This document shows, piece by piece, positions 1 through 6,503 of a stretch of 29,804 bases of DNA (within the stretch, counting starts at the first letter, position 1; each line of letters starts with the position of its first letter). Position numbers and translations under genes: made by a program. Source of the stretch: a virus. The stretch covers positions 1 through 29,804 of IMG/VR virus record IMGVR_UViG_3300025476_000007; one strand, written 5' to 3'. The notes below the pieces were generated by a model, which was not told where the DNA came from, made no database searches, and worked only from the letters and a program-made list of their open reading frames with translations.

Positions 1-2
1 GG

Positions 3-485
3 GTATCTGAGATGGCAAAGAGGACTGGCAGCCTGGCTCAAACAGGTGGTGCTTTGTTCAACCCGCTCTTCGGTGACAATACTGATTACTCTTATGCAAG
101 TAGAAGCCTAGCAGGGCAGAAAATACCAGCAGGAATAGATTATGCCATGGGGCAGGTTCCAGGAGGCCGTATCATAAACGATATTGTCAGGCCAGGAATA
201 AACTTGGGGTATGGACTGGCTACGGGTAAGGAACTGGATCCACAGCGCCCCGAGCAGAGCAACCTTCAATCAGCAGCTCTCAACTTCCTTACTGGCATGA
301 AGGCAGTTCCTAATGATTACATGCAAAACATAATGAGATTACAGAATAGCAATGCGGCAGAATCACAACTTCATTGGCAGAATATGTTGAACGCTCTCCA
401 AAAAGGAGACTTCCCTCTCGCTCAACACGAAAAGGAAATCTCCCTGAGACTTCAACTAAGTGTTATGCCCCCCAAGCAACGTTAA
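3..485 (+). CDS. 3' end of a large phage protein (5' truncated)
   Basis: The frame is open back to the window edge, and the first ATG (position 12) has no Shine-Dalgarno site. This is therefore more likely the C-terminal end of a longer protein than a complete 157-residue gene. The visible part is rich in Gly, Asn and Gln, with a glycine-rich N-terminal stretch and helical, charged sequence near the end; no cysteine or membrane segment is seen. It is the only plus-strand gene left of the early block and has the same orientation as the structural genes at the right of the window. It may be the end of the late operon, for example a large internal or virion-associated protein. It converges with the next gene and overlaps it by 4 bp. 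The function is not recognised. Confidence 0.6.
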   Translation, partial: VSEMAKRTGSLAQTGGALFNPLFGDNTDYSYASRSLAGQKIPAGIDYAMGQVPGGRIINDIVRPGINLGYGLATGKELDPQRPEQSNLQSAALNFLTGMKAVPNDYMQNIMRLQNSNAAESQLHWQNMLNALQKGDFPLAQHEKEISLRLQLSVMPPKQR

Positions 486-946
486 ATCCTCGGTGGTGGT
501 GGGTTTTTCTTGAGATAATCCATCATTTCCTGTAGAGACATGGGCGGTGCCATAATTCGGGCCGCCCTTGGTGTTTGTTGAGTAGCCTTCTCTTTTGCCT
601 TCTCCTGCGCCTCCATGCTTCGAGCTACATCTTCCCTTATCTGTTCGATCTCAGCCTCTACGACGCTCTCAGGGACCTCTACGGGCACGGGGTGAGGCAC
701 GGCAGGAGTGTGAGGTTGTGGGGCTTCTGTTAAGGCATCAGGTGGTATCAATGTCTTGGGCTCACCATGATAGAAGGTTGCGAACTGTCCAGCATCAGCG
801 TTCCACTCAATCCACACACCTCGTCCACACAGATGCTCGGGAGGCACGGGCTTCCAAGTAGGCTCCAAGATGCACTGGCCATAATAGTAGTTGATACAAC
901 CGCCGCAATGTCGATACTTCAACTCAATAATCGCTTCATTCGCCAT
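482..946 (-). CDS. Four-cysteine motif protein with Pro/Glu-rich tail
   Basis: This protein has 154 residues. Near the N terminus it carries Cys14-x2-Cys17, Cys25 and Cys40 followed by a Trp (CGGCINYYYGQC, then HLCGRGVWIEW). This signature is shared with five other small proteins in the window. The rest is a low-complexity Pro/Glu/Ala linker, a charged helix (about residues 90-125) and a proline-rich end. The ATG lies 1 nt after the integrase stop, and the last integrase codons supply the Shine-Dalgarno site (AAGGAG). It is the last gene of the leftward block and overlaps the convergent plus-strand gene by 4 bp. A metal site (zinc or an iron-sulfur cluster) is inferred; the role is unknown. 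Confidence 0.75.
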   Translation of the reverse strand: MANEAIIELKYRHCGGCINYYYGQCILEPTWKPVPPEHLCGRGVWIEWNADAGQFATFYHGEPKTLIPPDALTEAPQPHTPAVPHPVPVEVPESVVEAEIEQIREDVARSMEAQEKAKEKATQQTPRAARIMAPPMSLQEMMDYLKKNPPPPRI

Positions 947-947
947 G

Positions 948-2420
948 TTAGTTCTCCTTTTTCTCTTTTAATCTACGGCTTTGACAGAAATCATTCAACT
1001 TCTTTCTCTTCGCTTCACGCTCCCTCCTGAGAATTTTAAGTCTTAGCGATATCACCTTAGCTTTCTTACGCTTTATTATGTTCACCGCTAAAACATCTAA
1101 ATCTTTTTGCTCTAAGCCCGTGTAACTTATAACCTTTTGCTTGAACTCTATAACGTCCTCAACTTCTTGAATATTGTCGTCATAGAGATCCAGGGCTGTC
1201 GCGTACCACTTGGGTACCTTGTTGTAGTTCATGCCCATAATCGGATGAACGTAATACGCTGATGTGGTGAGCAGTGAGCCATGCCCGAGAGCTGCCTGGA
1301 GCTGGAACATGTTCAACCGTTGAGTCTCCCATGTTGCAAAGGTATGTCGAGCTGTATGAATGCCCACTTTCCTTATCTTGCAGGCATCTAGGACACCGTA
1401 CCAGAGATGTGCCAGGCCCCTTGGCGTGAGATCTCTGCCCCCTAGCTTTGTGATGGAGGGTAGTAGTAGGGCATTGGGGTATTTCCCCTTCTGGACCCAC
1501 TCCCTTAAGTATGGGGCGAACTCGGGTATAACCTGGACGTGACGAGCCTTGCCACCCTTGCCGTTCCTTACCATAAGAACAGGTGGCTCCTCGTCGAGCA
1601 GGACATCATTGTAGGTGAGTTGGCGTATTTCCATTGATCTTAGCCCGGAGCCTAATGCCAAACGCACAAGAAAGCAAGCACGCCGCCACTTCCTTTTACG
1701 TTCTAGGATAGGTAATGCCAAATAAATTTGACAAAGCTCGGGATCCGTGAAATATTTCAATGGTTCCATGATTTGTTCTCCTTTCGTCGGCAGGCCAGAC
1801 GCCGGGGCAGTATTTACTGGAACAGCCTTCGGTTTCTGGCCACCTAAAAAGAGTCTTATTACCTCCTGTTTTCTTTTGAATATCCACTCGAATGAACCGT
1901 AGGGCATACCGGCTTGAGTTGCCAGGAACAGGCGCCCATGTTTGTGTAGTGCAGCCCAAGCTACGAATGCTGTCATGCGTAGGCGGTTAGTTGGACTGGA
2001 TGTGTGATTGTCATCGCTTAACCCCATGCCTTTGAACAGGCTCTTAATGAAATCCATTATGCCTAGCTCATCAGGATCAGTGAAGAGGAACTCTTGGTAA
2101 GTTTTAAGGCACATCTCTTTTCTGAGGAGTAGGTATGGGGCGAACTCGGGCATGACTTCACACACTCTGCCATTACAGCAGATCTTAGGTGCTTGTTTGC
2201 CTTTGTTGAAATCTTCCCAGACATTCTCAGTCTTCCATGTGAAGATCTCTTTGCGTGTGTGGCCAGTTGCCAATAGTGCTCGGGCCATGAATGCTCCATC
2301 ATGTTCAACTGGATACTCGTCTAATGCCTCCAGCATCAATATAAGGCGGGAGTATCTGAGAAACAGGTTGTACTTCCCTCTGTCCTTTTCCCTTCTTCTG
2401 GATCCTTTTCCTTTTGGCAT
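948..2420 (-). CDS. int: Tyrosine recombinase (integrase) with a duplicated catalytic domain
   Basis: This 490-residue phage integrase catalyses site-specific strand exchange. The C-terminal copy (about residues 235-395) has the tyrosine recombinase signature: Arg261 in GSGLRSMEIR, the beta-hairpin lysine in NGKGGKARHV, HTARHTFAT with His355 and Arg358, LGHGS with His380, and the nucleophile Tyr389 or Tyr390. The N-terminal half (about residues 30-182) looks like a second, degenerate copy about 208 residues earlier: GHTRKEI matches GLRSMEI, MPEFAPYL matches IPEFAPYL, and RMTAFVAW matches RHTFATW. Its catalytic Arg, His and Tyr positions are not conserved. The ATG at 2420 (GAGG about 10 nt upstream) is preferred to a TTG at 2453. 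The C-terminal tail is very basic. A terminator upstream separates it from the sliding-clamp module. Confidence 0.9.
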   Translation of the reverse strand: MPKGKGSRRREKDRGKYNLFLRYSRLILMLEALDEYPVEHDGAFMARALLATGHTRKEIFTWKTENVWEDFNKGKQAPKICCNGRVCEVMPEFAPYLLLRKEMCLKTYQEFLFTDPDELGIMDFIKSLFKGMGLSDDNHTSSPTNRLRMTAFVAWAALHKHGRLFLATQAGMPYGSFEWIFKRKQEVIRLFLGGQKPKAVPVNTAPASGLPTKGEQIMEPLKYFTDPELCQIYLALPILERKRKWRRACFLVRLALGSGLRSMEIRQLTYNDVLLDEEPPVLMVRNGKGGKARHVQVIPEFAPYLREWVQKGKYPNALLLPSITKLGGRDLTPRGLAHLWYGVLDACKIRKVGIHTARHTFATWETQRLNMFQLQAALGHGSLLTTSAYYVHPIMGMNYNKVPKWYATALDLYDDNIQEVEDVIEFKQKVISYTGLEQKDLDVLAVNIIKRKKAKVISLRLKILRREREAKRKKLNDFCQSRRLKEKKEN

Positions 2421-2589
2421 TTGGTTCGTCCTCGTCTTTTGATAAAGATTCAATCACTAAATACTGATACCATAAGTCCTCGATCATTTGAAGAGCTGCC
2501 TTTTTTACTGATTCCTCAGCGGAAGAGCTGGCCAGTTTGTTTAGGACTCTCATCATGTGGAGGATTACTCGCTTCTTAGCTATGTCCAT
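2305..2589 (-). CDS. Small helical protein overlapping the integrase start
   Basis: This 94-residue protein is of unknown function. The ATG at 2589 has a strong Shine-Dalgarno site (AAGGAG, 5 nt away). The first 50 residues are predicted helical (for example MMRVLNKLASSSAEESVKKA), followed by an acidic patch and a Lys/Arg-rich stretch. The last 116 bp overlap the integrase reading frame. The overlap is long for this genome, where 1-30 bp is usual, so the tail may have been gained by reading into the integrase gene; alternatively the integrase may start further in. Its position just upstream of int resembles that of excisionase or regulator genes, but no HTH motif is evident. Confidence 0.6.
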   Translation of the reverse strand: MDIAKKRVILHMMRVLNKLASSSAEESVKKAALQMIEDLWYQYLVIESLSKDEDEPNAKRKRIQKKGKGQREVQPVSQILPPYIDAGGIRRVSS

Positions 2590-2616
2590 GTTGTCTCCTT
2601 CCAATAGCCCACCGCA

Positions 2617-2647
2617 CGCCCTCGTCTTTCGTATCGCCCTCGTCTTT
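2617..2647. repeat. 13-bp direct repeat upstream of the integrase unit
   Basis: CGCCCTCGTCTTT occurs at 2617-2629 and again at 2635-2647, an 18-bp period. A third partial copy, CCTCGTCTTT, lies at 2430-2439 beside the integrase start. Short direct repeats beside an integrase gene could be arm-type integrase sites or operator sites. No core site or crossover region is identified. Confidence 0.4.
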
Positions 2648-2678
2648 GCGGATGAAAGAGAGAGAAGCGGGAGGCAAG

Positions 2679-2708
2679 AAAAAAAACCAGGGCCGGAGGG
2701 CGCCCTGG
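2679..2708 (-). terminator. Rho-independent terminator
   Basis: On the minus strand, CCAGGGC and GCCCTGG form a 7-bp GC-rich stem with an 8-nt loop, followed directly by eight T residues. It begins just after the stop of the gene at 2718-2984. It should end leftward transcripts of the sliding-clamp module before the integrase unit. Confidence 0.85.
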
Positions 2709-2717
2709 TGGTGGTTG

Positions 2718-2984
2718 TTATTCCGCAAGGGAAGTCACTGACTCGTTTGTTTCAATCTCAATCTGGCCGTTGACTTTCCGCACTGTTGCAATAAGTTTTA
2801 ACCTGGTGTCATTATGAGATCCGCCTGTTACCCAAACAACGATAACATCGTTGCCGCCCATATCGATGTACGCCTGACAATCAACGCCTATGTCCCATGT
2901 GTTGCATGATGTCACAAGGCGTTTGTGTCCTAACCTTGAGGCCTCGCTCCTGTTTCCCTGGACAGTTCCCCTAAATCTTGCCAT
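2718..2984 (-). CDS. Conserved small phage protein (MARFRGTVQGNRSEASRLG type)
   Basis: This protein has 88 residues. The N terminus MARFRGTVQGNRSEASRLGH resembles a small protein family that recurs in phage and virome genomes, as I recall it; no function is known to me. The rest reads as beta strands (DVIVVWVTGG, RLKLIATVRK). The ATG is preceded by GAAAGGAAACA, the unusual ribosome-site leader shared by the neighbouring sliding-clamp module. A 23-bp stretch covering this leader and the start codon is identical to that of the gene at 4400-4579. It is the last gene before a strong terminator. Confidence 0.8.
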   Translation of the reverse strand: MARFRGTVQGNRSEASRLGHKRLVTSCNTWDIGVDCQAYIDMGGNDVIVVWVTGGSHNDTRLKLIATVRKVNGQIEIETNESVTSLAE

Positions 2985-3033
2985 AGTCTTGTTTCCTTTC
3001 CATGTTGGTATTTAACGCACTCGGCGCTTATAA

Positions 3034-3081
3034 AAGCGGATTCCTTTACCGCTTAATTCCAGGATGGAACTCGGTCCATCC
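3034..3081 (-). terminator. Two adjacent stem-loops, possible weak terminator
   Basis: Reading leftward, GGATGGA/TCCATCC (7 bp, 6-nt loop; 3062-3081) is followed by AAGCGG/CCGCTT (6 bp, 9-nt loop; 3034-3054). The second stem runs into TTTTAT. Both lie in the gap between the membrane microprotein and the gene at 2718-2984. The short U-tract makes partial termination or an mRNA-processing or stability role as likely as full termination. Confidence 0.45.
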
Positions 3082-3101
3082 CGAAGGTTAAAAGGTAGAG
3101 G

Positions 3102-3179
3102 TTATTTTTTGTTAGCGTAATAGGCCAGAGACACATACACCATGAAGGACAACATCAAAGTCCAGTTGAGAACTCTCAT
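3102..3179 (-). CDS. 25-residue single-pass membrane microprotein
   Basis: The predicted sequence is MRVLNWTLMLSFMVYVSLAY followed by YANKK. It has a short basic start, a hydrophobic span of about 18 residues and a lysine end. The ATG lies 1 nt after the sliding-clamp stop codon, and the clamp's last codons supply a Shine-Dalgarno site (GAGGAAG). Position, ribosome site and membrane-like composition support a real gene despite its length. The function is unknown; it could be a small membrane effector of host takeover. Confidence 0.6.
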   Translation of the reverse strand: MRVLNWTLMLSFMVYVSLAYYANKK

Positions 3180-3180
3180 G

Positions 3181-4311
3181 TTACTTCCTCATGGGCATTA
3201 GGATATCGAGATTGCCATTGAAAGACTTGATAGCAACGGGACCACCACTTGAACAACCTGATTGCCTGAGTAACGTCAAGTTGTCAGTATGATCGATAAG
3301 CTCAACGAGGTAGTTCCTGTTGAGTATGATCTCAAAGTCTTCAGGAAATGTTCCCTTGAAGTTGCCTGTAGTGGTGTTACCTTCGGAGTCTTTACGAAAG
3401 ATATTAATCCCGGAACAATTGGATTTGATGGTGACACCTTTATTTTTCTCATATTCCTTCTTGCTGATATTTAATCCCTTGAGAAACTTCCTTGTTTCCT
3501 TTGCCGGCAACGTGCAAGTTTCCTTCAAGTCTACAGGGATGACTTTGTTGTATTCCGGATATTCACCATCCATAAGGCGGCAAGTCCAAACCATAGTTCG
3601 AGACAAGTTGGATATCATGATCCGCTTCGCTGTGACGTAACCTTGAATGTAACCTGAAGTCCCCTTGAAAAACACTTCAAGGTGTTTTATCCCGGACCTA
3701 GGTATGATAACTGGTGTCTGAAGTTGGTTAAACACCTGTGGAATAGTACGCGTAGCAAGTCGGTGTCCATCAGTTGCAACTAACAAGTTGGTTTTGCTAT
3801 CCAGGTAGATCCCGTTAAGGTTAAACCTGGAGTCGTCCGCACTTGCACAATAAAGGATACCGGCAAGGATGTTGATATCGGTGTTTTCACCAGTGCCAGT
3901 ATCATGTCCTTCAGGCGTGTGGTAAAAGTCAAACGTTGGGAAGTCTTCAGCTGGAATCGTTTGAATCCTAGTTGAAGCTGATCCGGATACTGATTCCATG
4001 ATGTACGCGTAAGAATGTTCGTCAATAGGCTTGCGGATCCTAATTGAATCGGTAGCATCCAGGCTATTACTAAAAGAATTCAAGGCTTCATAAGGCAATG
4101 CCCGCCTGAATTCAGTTTCAATATCCAGGTCCAGGCTTGCGTTGAGTTGAATTCTAACACCAGTGTCAAGGTTAGTTGCGTAGAGGTAAACGGCTCCTGA
4201 TGGTGTTGATTCAATAAGGACATGGTTAAGGATAGGCAAGTAAACCTTGCCGGATACGATAGGCTTGATACGCTTCAAGGCATCCTGAAGATCGTTGTTG
4301 TGAATTCTCAT
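3181..4311 (-). CDS. dnaN: DNA polymerase III beta subunit-like sliding clamp
   Basis: This 376-residue protein is close to the usual 366-380 for bacterial clamps. It should encircle DNA as a dimer of three-domain subunits and tether a polymerase. Recognisable motifs are NLLVATDGHRLATR in the middle domain, MDGEYPEYNKVIP at the start of the third domain (cellular form: GxFPDYxxVIP), and the terminal ILMPMRK (compare the clamp ending in MPMRL). The ATG at 4311 is chosen over upstream ATGs because GAAAGGAAACA lies just before it. The window has no DNA polymerase, so the clamp may serve a host or phage polymerase encoded elsewhere. A clamp of full cellular type is uncommon in phages of moderate size. 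Confidence 0.93.
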   Translation of the reverse strand: MRIHNNDLQDALKRIKPIVSGKVYLPILNHVLIESTPSGAVYLYATNLDTGVRIQLNASLDLDIETEFRRALPYEALNSFSNSLDATDSIRIRKPIDEHSYAYIMESVSGSASTRIQTIPAEDFPTFDFYHTPEGHDTGTGENTDINILAGILYCASADDSRFNLNGIYLDSKTNLLVATDGHRLATRTIPQVFNQLQTPVIIPRSGIKHLEVFFKGTSGYIQGYVTAKRIMISNLSRTMVWTCRLMDGEYPEYNKVIPVDLKETCTLPAKETRKFLKGLNISKKEYEKNKGVTIKSNCSGINIFRKDSEGNTTTGNFKGTFPEDFEIILNRNYLVELIDHTDNLTLLRQSGCSSGGPVAIKSFNGNLDILMPMRK

Positions 4312-4357
4312 AGTGTTTCCTTTCAATGGGACATAAACAGGCTTTAACACCTGAAGA

Positions 4358-4384
4358 TTGCCCTGGTAGCTAAGTCCAGGGCAA
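4358..4384. promoter_or_regulatory. Perfect stem-loop ahead of the sliding-clamp gene
   Basis: TTGCCCTGG and CCAGGGCAA form a perfect 9-bp inverted repeat with a 9-nt loop, between the gene at 4400 and the dnaN start. No T-run follows on either strand, so it is not a standard terminator. An mRNA-processing site, attenuator or protein-binding site is possible. Confidence 0.6.
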
Positions 4385-4399
4385 GGTTTCAAGAGTTAA

Positions 4400-4579
4400 C
4401 TACTTCGCTACATACACGTTCAAGTTGACAGATATTCCATCAATCTTTTCGGCCCCTGAAGTTGTGGCAATAATCAAAGTTTTGCCGGAAGCTGATGGAC
4501 CAAAGTTTTTCGTTACATCGGGAATAGTAATAAGGATGCTGTTACCCTTTTTTTCGATAGTCATGCCTTTTGTTGCCAT
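4400..4579 (-). CDS. Small conserved phage protein, 59 residues
   Basis: The protein begins MATKGMTIEKKGNSILITIP and contains NFGPSASGKTLIIATTSG before ending in NLNVYVAK. It is mostly beta-strand in character. The FGPSASGKT segment resembles, from memory, small phage proteins with the same phrase; it superficially looks like a Walker A loop, but the protein is too small to be an ATPase. The leader GAAAGGAAACA and the start codon are identical over 23 bp to those of the gene at 2718-2984. It belongs to the module 2718-4777 and lies upstream of dnaN. The function is unknown. Confidence 0.78.
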   Translation of the reverse strand: MATKGMTIEKKGNSILITIPDVTKNFGPSASGKTLIIATTSGAEKIDGISVNLNVYVAK

Positions 4580-4612
4580 AGTCTTGTTTCCTTTCTTAAG
4601 TGTTAGAGGATG

Positions 4613-4777
4613 TTAAAAAGTAAGTGGTGTTGAGATGAAGTCGATGAAGTGTCGGTCCAAGTAGTCACCAGCTTCGGCAACGGCTTCGAGGTAGTCAGTG
4701 TCATTGGAGTCCAGCAAGGTGTCGGCATCCAACATGATACGGTGAAACTCCTCCATGGTGAAGTCCTGATTAAACAT
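4613..4777 (-). CDS. Small acidic helical protein, 54 residues
   Basis: The sequence starts MFNQDFTMEEFHRIMLDADT and is strongly acidic and helical. The ATG at 4777 is chosen because the module-specific ribosome site GAAAGGAAACA precedes it; the frame stays open further upstream to 4861 without a good site. It is the first gene of the leftward module with the clamp. Small size and negative charge are compatible with a protein-binding or DNA-mimic role, but nothing specific is recognised. Confidence 0.7.
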   Translation of the reverse strand: MFNQDFTMEEFHRIMLDADTLLDSNDTDYLEAVAEAGDYLDRHFIDFISTPLTF

Positions 4778-5507
4778 TGTGTTTCCTTTCAAGGTTAGAT
4801 TATTTCGGCCCCAATAGGCCTTATCAAGCAAGCTGTTACTCTTGCGATAATCCCGTAACATTTAAGGTTAGGTTACGGTGTCCTAACTCTTAAGGACTTG
4901 TTGTCTAGTGGTGCTAACTGGATGTTGCAAGTTGTTGAGTGTGGTTTGTTTCCTTTTTTTGGCTTTTAGTGGTTTAGACAACGGGGTTTCCTGAGAGTTC
5001 CCAAAATATAGGGATGTAGGGAAATAAAGTTTAGGTAAAGTTGCATCTAAGAACAAGGATATGAGGAGGATTGCTATGTCTAGGTAGACACAAGGTAGTA
5101 GGACAAGGAGTTAGTACGCGTACGATGTGTGTGTAAAAGAATGTGTGGAGGAATGTGTAGCTCTACTTTGATAGGCTTATGTCACCCAAGACATAACGAG
5201 GCACTTTTTGGGCCGAAAATTGTGCTTCCGAGTATGGGCAATCAAAGCGGAAGGACTTTCGTTGTGCGTTGCGTTGCGTATGATTAAGGATAGCCGAGGG
5301 TTAGCCTGTGTTACATGGGCGGATCATGTGCGGCCAGGCAGCCAGGTCCAGGGAGGCGGGCCAGGCCGGGCTGGGACCCCCCTGAGCCTGTCGGTACGCT
5401 TATATATAAAAAGTCCAAGGTTGCTTAGAAATGGGGCTCGTGTTCTCGTGTCCCGAATTCCACCTGTTTTCGCCTACTTGTTTGTTCGCTGTTTGAACAA
5501 TGAACAA
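4778..5507. other. Long noncoding region with palindromes and a GC-rich patch
   Basis: No convincing gene is seen in 730 bp. The left part (4780-5000) should hold the leader and promoter of the leftward clamp module. It has CCGTAAC/GTTACGG (4853-4878) and a further AAAGGAAAC leader-like site near 4955 with no start codon after it. The middle has palindromes GTCTA-GG-TAGAC (5079-5090) and GTACGCGTAC (near 5113), and the inverted repeat TTATGTC/GACATAA (5177-5196). A 48-codon plus-strand frame begins at about 5141 (MCGGMCSSTLIGLC). Positions 5320-5400 are markedly GC-rich, followed by TTATATATA. Inverted TTGTTC/GAACAA lies at 5482-5507. It may be a control region, a second origin, or a noncoding RNA. 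Confidence 0.5.
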
Positions 5508-5684
5508 TCACCCGTCTTTCTTTAAACATTTGAGGCTACGAACAACCTCCTCAACCTTACTTAGCCTCCGCTCCAACTCCTTTATCATGTCCCGAAGCAC
5601 CTCATTGTCAGTCTTGAATTTTATACTACTGGCCTCCGTATAAACTATGCCATCGCTCTGATTAGTCCTACTTCTCTGTTCCAT
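5508..5684 (-). CDS. Small coiled-coil-like protein, 58 residues
   Basis: The protein starts MEQRSRTNQSDGIVYTEASS. Its C-terminal half is a heptad-like charged helix (EVLRDMIKELERRLSKVEEV) ending in Lys-rich sequence. The ATG is preceded by AAGGAGGA at good spacing, inside the end of the upstream gene, which it overlaps by 17 bp. The overlap and ribosome site support expression by translational coupling. The function is unknown; oligomerisation through the coiled coil is likely. Confidence 0.72.
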   Translation of the reverse strand: MEQRSRTNQSDGIVYTEASSIKFKTDNEVLRDMIKELERRLSKVEEVVRSLKCLKKDG

Positions 5685-5847
5685 CTCTTTGCTCCTCCTT
5701 CTCTATCTCCCTGATGAGTTCTCTGCACTTCAGTAACCCGTCCAAATAATTTTGAGCTACAAGCACCAGGTTCGAAGTCCTAAACTCCTCACATAATGCT
5801 TCGGCCTTCTCTATCTCAATATCCAACCGCTTTTTTAATTCTTCCAT
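5668..5847 (-). CDS. Small charged helical protein, 59 residues
   Basis: It starts MEELKKRLDIEIEKAEALCE and is almost entirely Lys/Glu-rich helix, probably a coiled coil. The ATG at 5847 follows a run of seven G residues that may serve as the ribosome site; a GTG at 5862 is an alternative start. It is the first gene of a two-gene unit with the coiled-coil gene at 5508-5684. No known family is recognised. Confidence 0.65.
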   Translation of the reverse strand: MEELKKRLDIEIEKAEALCEEFRTSNLVLVAQNYLDGLLKCRELIREIEKEEQRDGTEK

Positions 5848-6236
5848 GATACGCCCCCCCACCTAAAATAAACATCTCTAATATCAACTAGATAGTAAAC
5901 CACGCTGAATACTTAAGATTCAGGTATGTAGCTATAATGCTTATACAATCAGCCTTATCAGTAATGATTACTAATAAGAAAAAAGTGTCTATAATATAGG
6001 GCTCCAGAAGTTTCTCCTTGACAAGCATAAAGATTAGGAGTTATAGGAGCTTGTTCCTCAAGCGACTCTCTTGGAAGCTGCTTAATACAATCTGTATTGT
6101 TAAGTCCAGCTCAATCAAACTTCACTTACCTCTTCTCACTACTGTCTCCTTTCTTGCGACGAGTCTTACGAGTTGTCCGGTCCTAATCCCCTCTTACTCC
6201 TCTCTTAATTCCCTGGGCCTCAATGAATAGCTCTCA
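5848..6236. other. AT-rich intergenic region
   Basis: No supported gene is seen in this 389-bp gap between two leftward gene groups. The right half (6018-6230) is open on the plus strand only from a TTG with no ribosome site. Around 5954-5978 lies an operator-like palindrome, flanked by TATAAT boxes at about 5932 and 5991 on the plus strand and TATATT on the minus strand. The gap probably holds promoters, including one for the 5508-5847 gene pair, with the palindrome as a control site. Confidence 0.45.
5954..5978. promoter_or_regulatory. 25-bp near-perfect palindrome, operator-like
   Basis: The left arm CTTATCAGTAAT and right arm ATTACTAATAAG flank a single central G and are reverse complements except at one position. 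It sits in an AT-rich intergenic region next to TATAAT-like boxes, and no T-run follows in the proper direction. A dimeric repressor operator is the simplest reading. No repressor gene is recognised in the window. Confidence 0.6.
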
Positions 6237-6503
6237 TTATAGGTGCGGGTCCCACTCGTAGAGACTCGTCCCCCTCTCTGGCAACTTCTCCTTCTCTGTA
6301 AACCCTACCACTGGTTCATCGGCATACTTGATAACGTAGAGGTAGCCTCTATCTGAGAGCCACTCCCACTGGCCATGAGAGCAGAAGGCATTGGAGGGCA
6401 CCCACATAGGTTCAGGTTTGAGGTGACACCAGCCTAGATCCTCGTCGTATATAGGCCTCCAATAGATGCAGGTGAAGCATGTGCGTTGATGTCTGGGGAT
6501 CAT
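6237..6503 (-). CDS. Four-cysteine motif protein, 88 residues
   Basis: The protein has CFTCIYW, then a Cys in LGWCHLKPEP, then FCSHGQWEWL. This is the same C-x2-C ... C ... C-x3-W order seen in five other proteins of this window. The remainder (YLYVIKYADEPVVGF) looks like beta strands. The ATG overlaps the stop of the upstream gene in an ATGA arrangement, which decides the start. It is the last of a long chain of coupled small genes. Metal or iron-sulfur binding is inferred from the cysteines only. Confidence 0.8.
   Translation of the reverse strand: MIPRHQRTCFTCIYWRPIYDEDLGWCHLKPEPMWVPSNAFCSHGQWEWLSDRGYLYVIKYADEPVVGFTEKEKLPERGTSLYEWDPHL

Noticed and set aside
595-1030. Two plus-strand frames opposite the Cys-motif gene and the integrase
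   Set aside because: Overlapping shadows with no ribosome sites in a region with well-supported minus-strand genes.
2305-2420. Programmed frameshift joining the 94-residue gene to the integrase
   Set aside because: The integrase frame would need a +1 shift, the A-rich stretch is no classic slippery site, and a start codon with a ribosome site is present for the integrase.
4425-4616. 63-codon plus-strand frame opposite the 59-residue gene
   Set aside because: The minus-strand frame has the module leader and a clear start; the plus frame has no ribosome site and is hydrophobic by antisense chance.
5208-5525. 105-codon plus-strand frame in the long noncoding region
   Set aside because: No ribosome site, rare-residue and low-structure composition, and overlap with a supported minus-strand gene at its end.
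6018-6230. 70-codon plus-strand frame
   Set aside because: Starts at TTG with no Shine-Dalgarno site; Ser/Leu-rich composition typical of a shadow frame.
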